Below, piece after piece: positions 5,923 through 6,031 of a stretch of 6,031 nt of DNA. The stretch spans positions 1-6,031 of the forward strand of contig WALH01000096.1 in assembly GCA_015522935.1 (NCBI GenBank), read 5' to 3'. How positions within the stretch are numbered: position 1 is the stretch's first letter; the number at the start of each line of letters is the position of its first letter. The position numbers and the translations under genes are program-made. The notes below the pieces were generated by a model. The model was not told the origin of the DNA and did no database searches. It saw nothing but the letters and a program-made list of their open reading frames with translations. Source of the stretch: DHVE2 group archaeon. Lineage in GTDB: Archaea > Thermoplasmatota > Thermoplasmata > Thermoplasmatales > Aciduliprofundaceae.

Positions 5923-6031
5923 TTAATTTAACTTCACCCTCTCCACCTGCAAACGATCCCACGATGGGTATTCCTCCACTTCATAGGCATTCCAGGGAAT
6001 ATCGCTCGCTATCTCTTCAAGAATATAAGGC
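5923..6031 (-). CDS. C-terminal end of an unidentified protein (partial)
   Basis: An open frame enters from the right edge and ends at TAA (5925-5923), giving the last 35 residues. They are rich in Glu, with aromatic residues and Pro (IPWNAY, EEYPSWDR) and a basic-hydrophobic finish VERVKLN. The composition is that of a folded cytoplasmic protein, with no membrane segment or sorting signal. Support for coding comes from the full-length open frame to the window edge, ordinary archaeal amino-acid composition, and a T-tract about 50 bases after the stop. Too little is present to assign a family. It is probably transcribed separately from ubiD, because a TATA box and a 179-base gap lie between them. 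Confidence 0.65.
   Translation of the reverse strand, partial: PYILEEIASDIPWNAYEVEEYPSWDRLQVERVKLN

Noticed and set aside
1..6031. CRISPR array, insertion sequence or transposase
   Set aside because: No regularly spaced direct repeats of 20 bases or more and no transposase-like frame are visible on either strand.

Overview
The window reads as part of an archaeal genome, most likely a euryarchaeote related to Thermoplasmata; Aciduliprofundum or the DHVE2 group is my best guess, from memory of family resemblance rather than a search. The evidence is: short TATA boxes at archaeal spacing from the start codons, T-tract terminators, a perfect GGAGGT ribosome-binding site on one gene and none on others, a surface protein ending in a PEF-CTERM-like archaeosortase signal, and a short archaeal-type UbiD protein. 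Base composition is moderately AT-rich, and intergenic gaps are short except at the right end.

Layout. The left part is on the + strand. It holds a small four-helix membrane protein (5-355), a 100-base gap with a TATA box and ribosome-binding site, and a 544-residue surface protein (456-2090). That protein has an Asn-Gly repeat tail predicted to be cytoplasmic, a signal anchor, two related beta-rich modules and a C-terminal PEF/hydrophobic/Arg-rich signal. It converges, across 35 bases containing a T-tract, on a leftward gene set: ubiD-like decarboxylase (5743-4493), then purB (4477-3143), then galT (3133-2126). The gaps in this set are 15 and 9 bases, so it is probably one operon read from a promoter near 5766. 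At the right edge is the last 35 codons of another leftward gene (5923-6031).

How the genes fit together. PurB serves purine synthesis, GalT interconverts UDP-hexoses for sugar catabolism or glycan precursors, and the UbiD-like protein is a prenyl-FMN-type decarboxylase that could belong to the archaeal mevalonate route to lipids. They share no single pathway and look like a housekeeping operon. The surface protein and the small membrane protein are envelope components of unknown function.

The part I would look at first is the intergenic region 5744-5922. It contains a stretch of about 95 bases (5772-5866) that can be folded by hand into a closing stem with three hairpin arms, one capped by a GCAA tetraloop in the leftward orientation. 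It could be an unannotated structured RNA or a small dispersed inverted-repeat element. The second point of interest is the surface protein, whose two extracellular modules share a recognisable internal motif and which joins a repeat-bearing cytoplasmic tail to an archaeosortase-type C-terminus.
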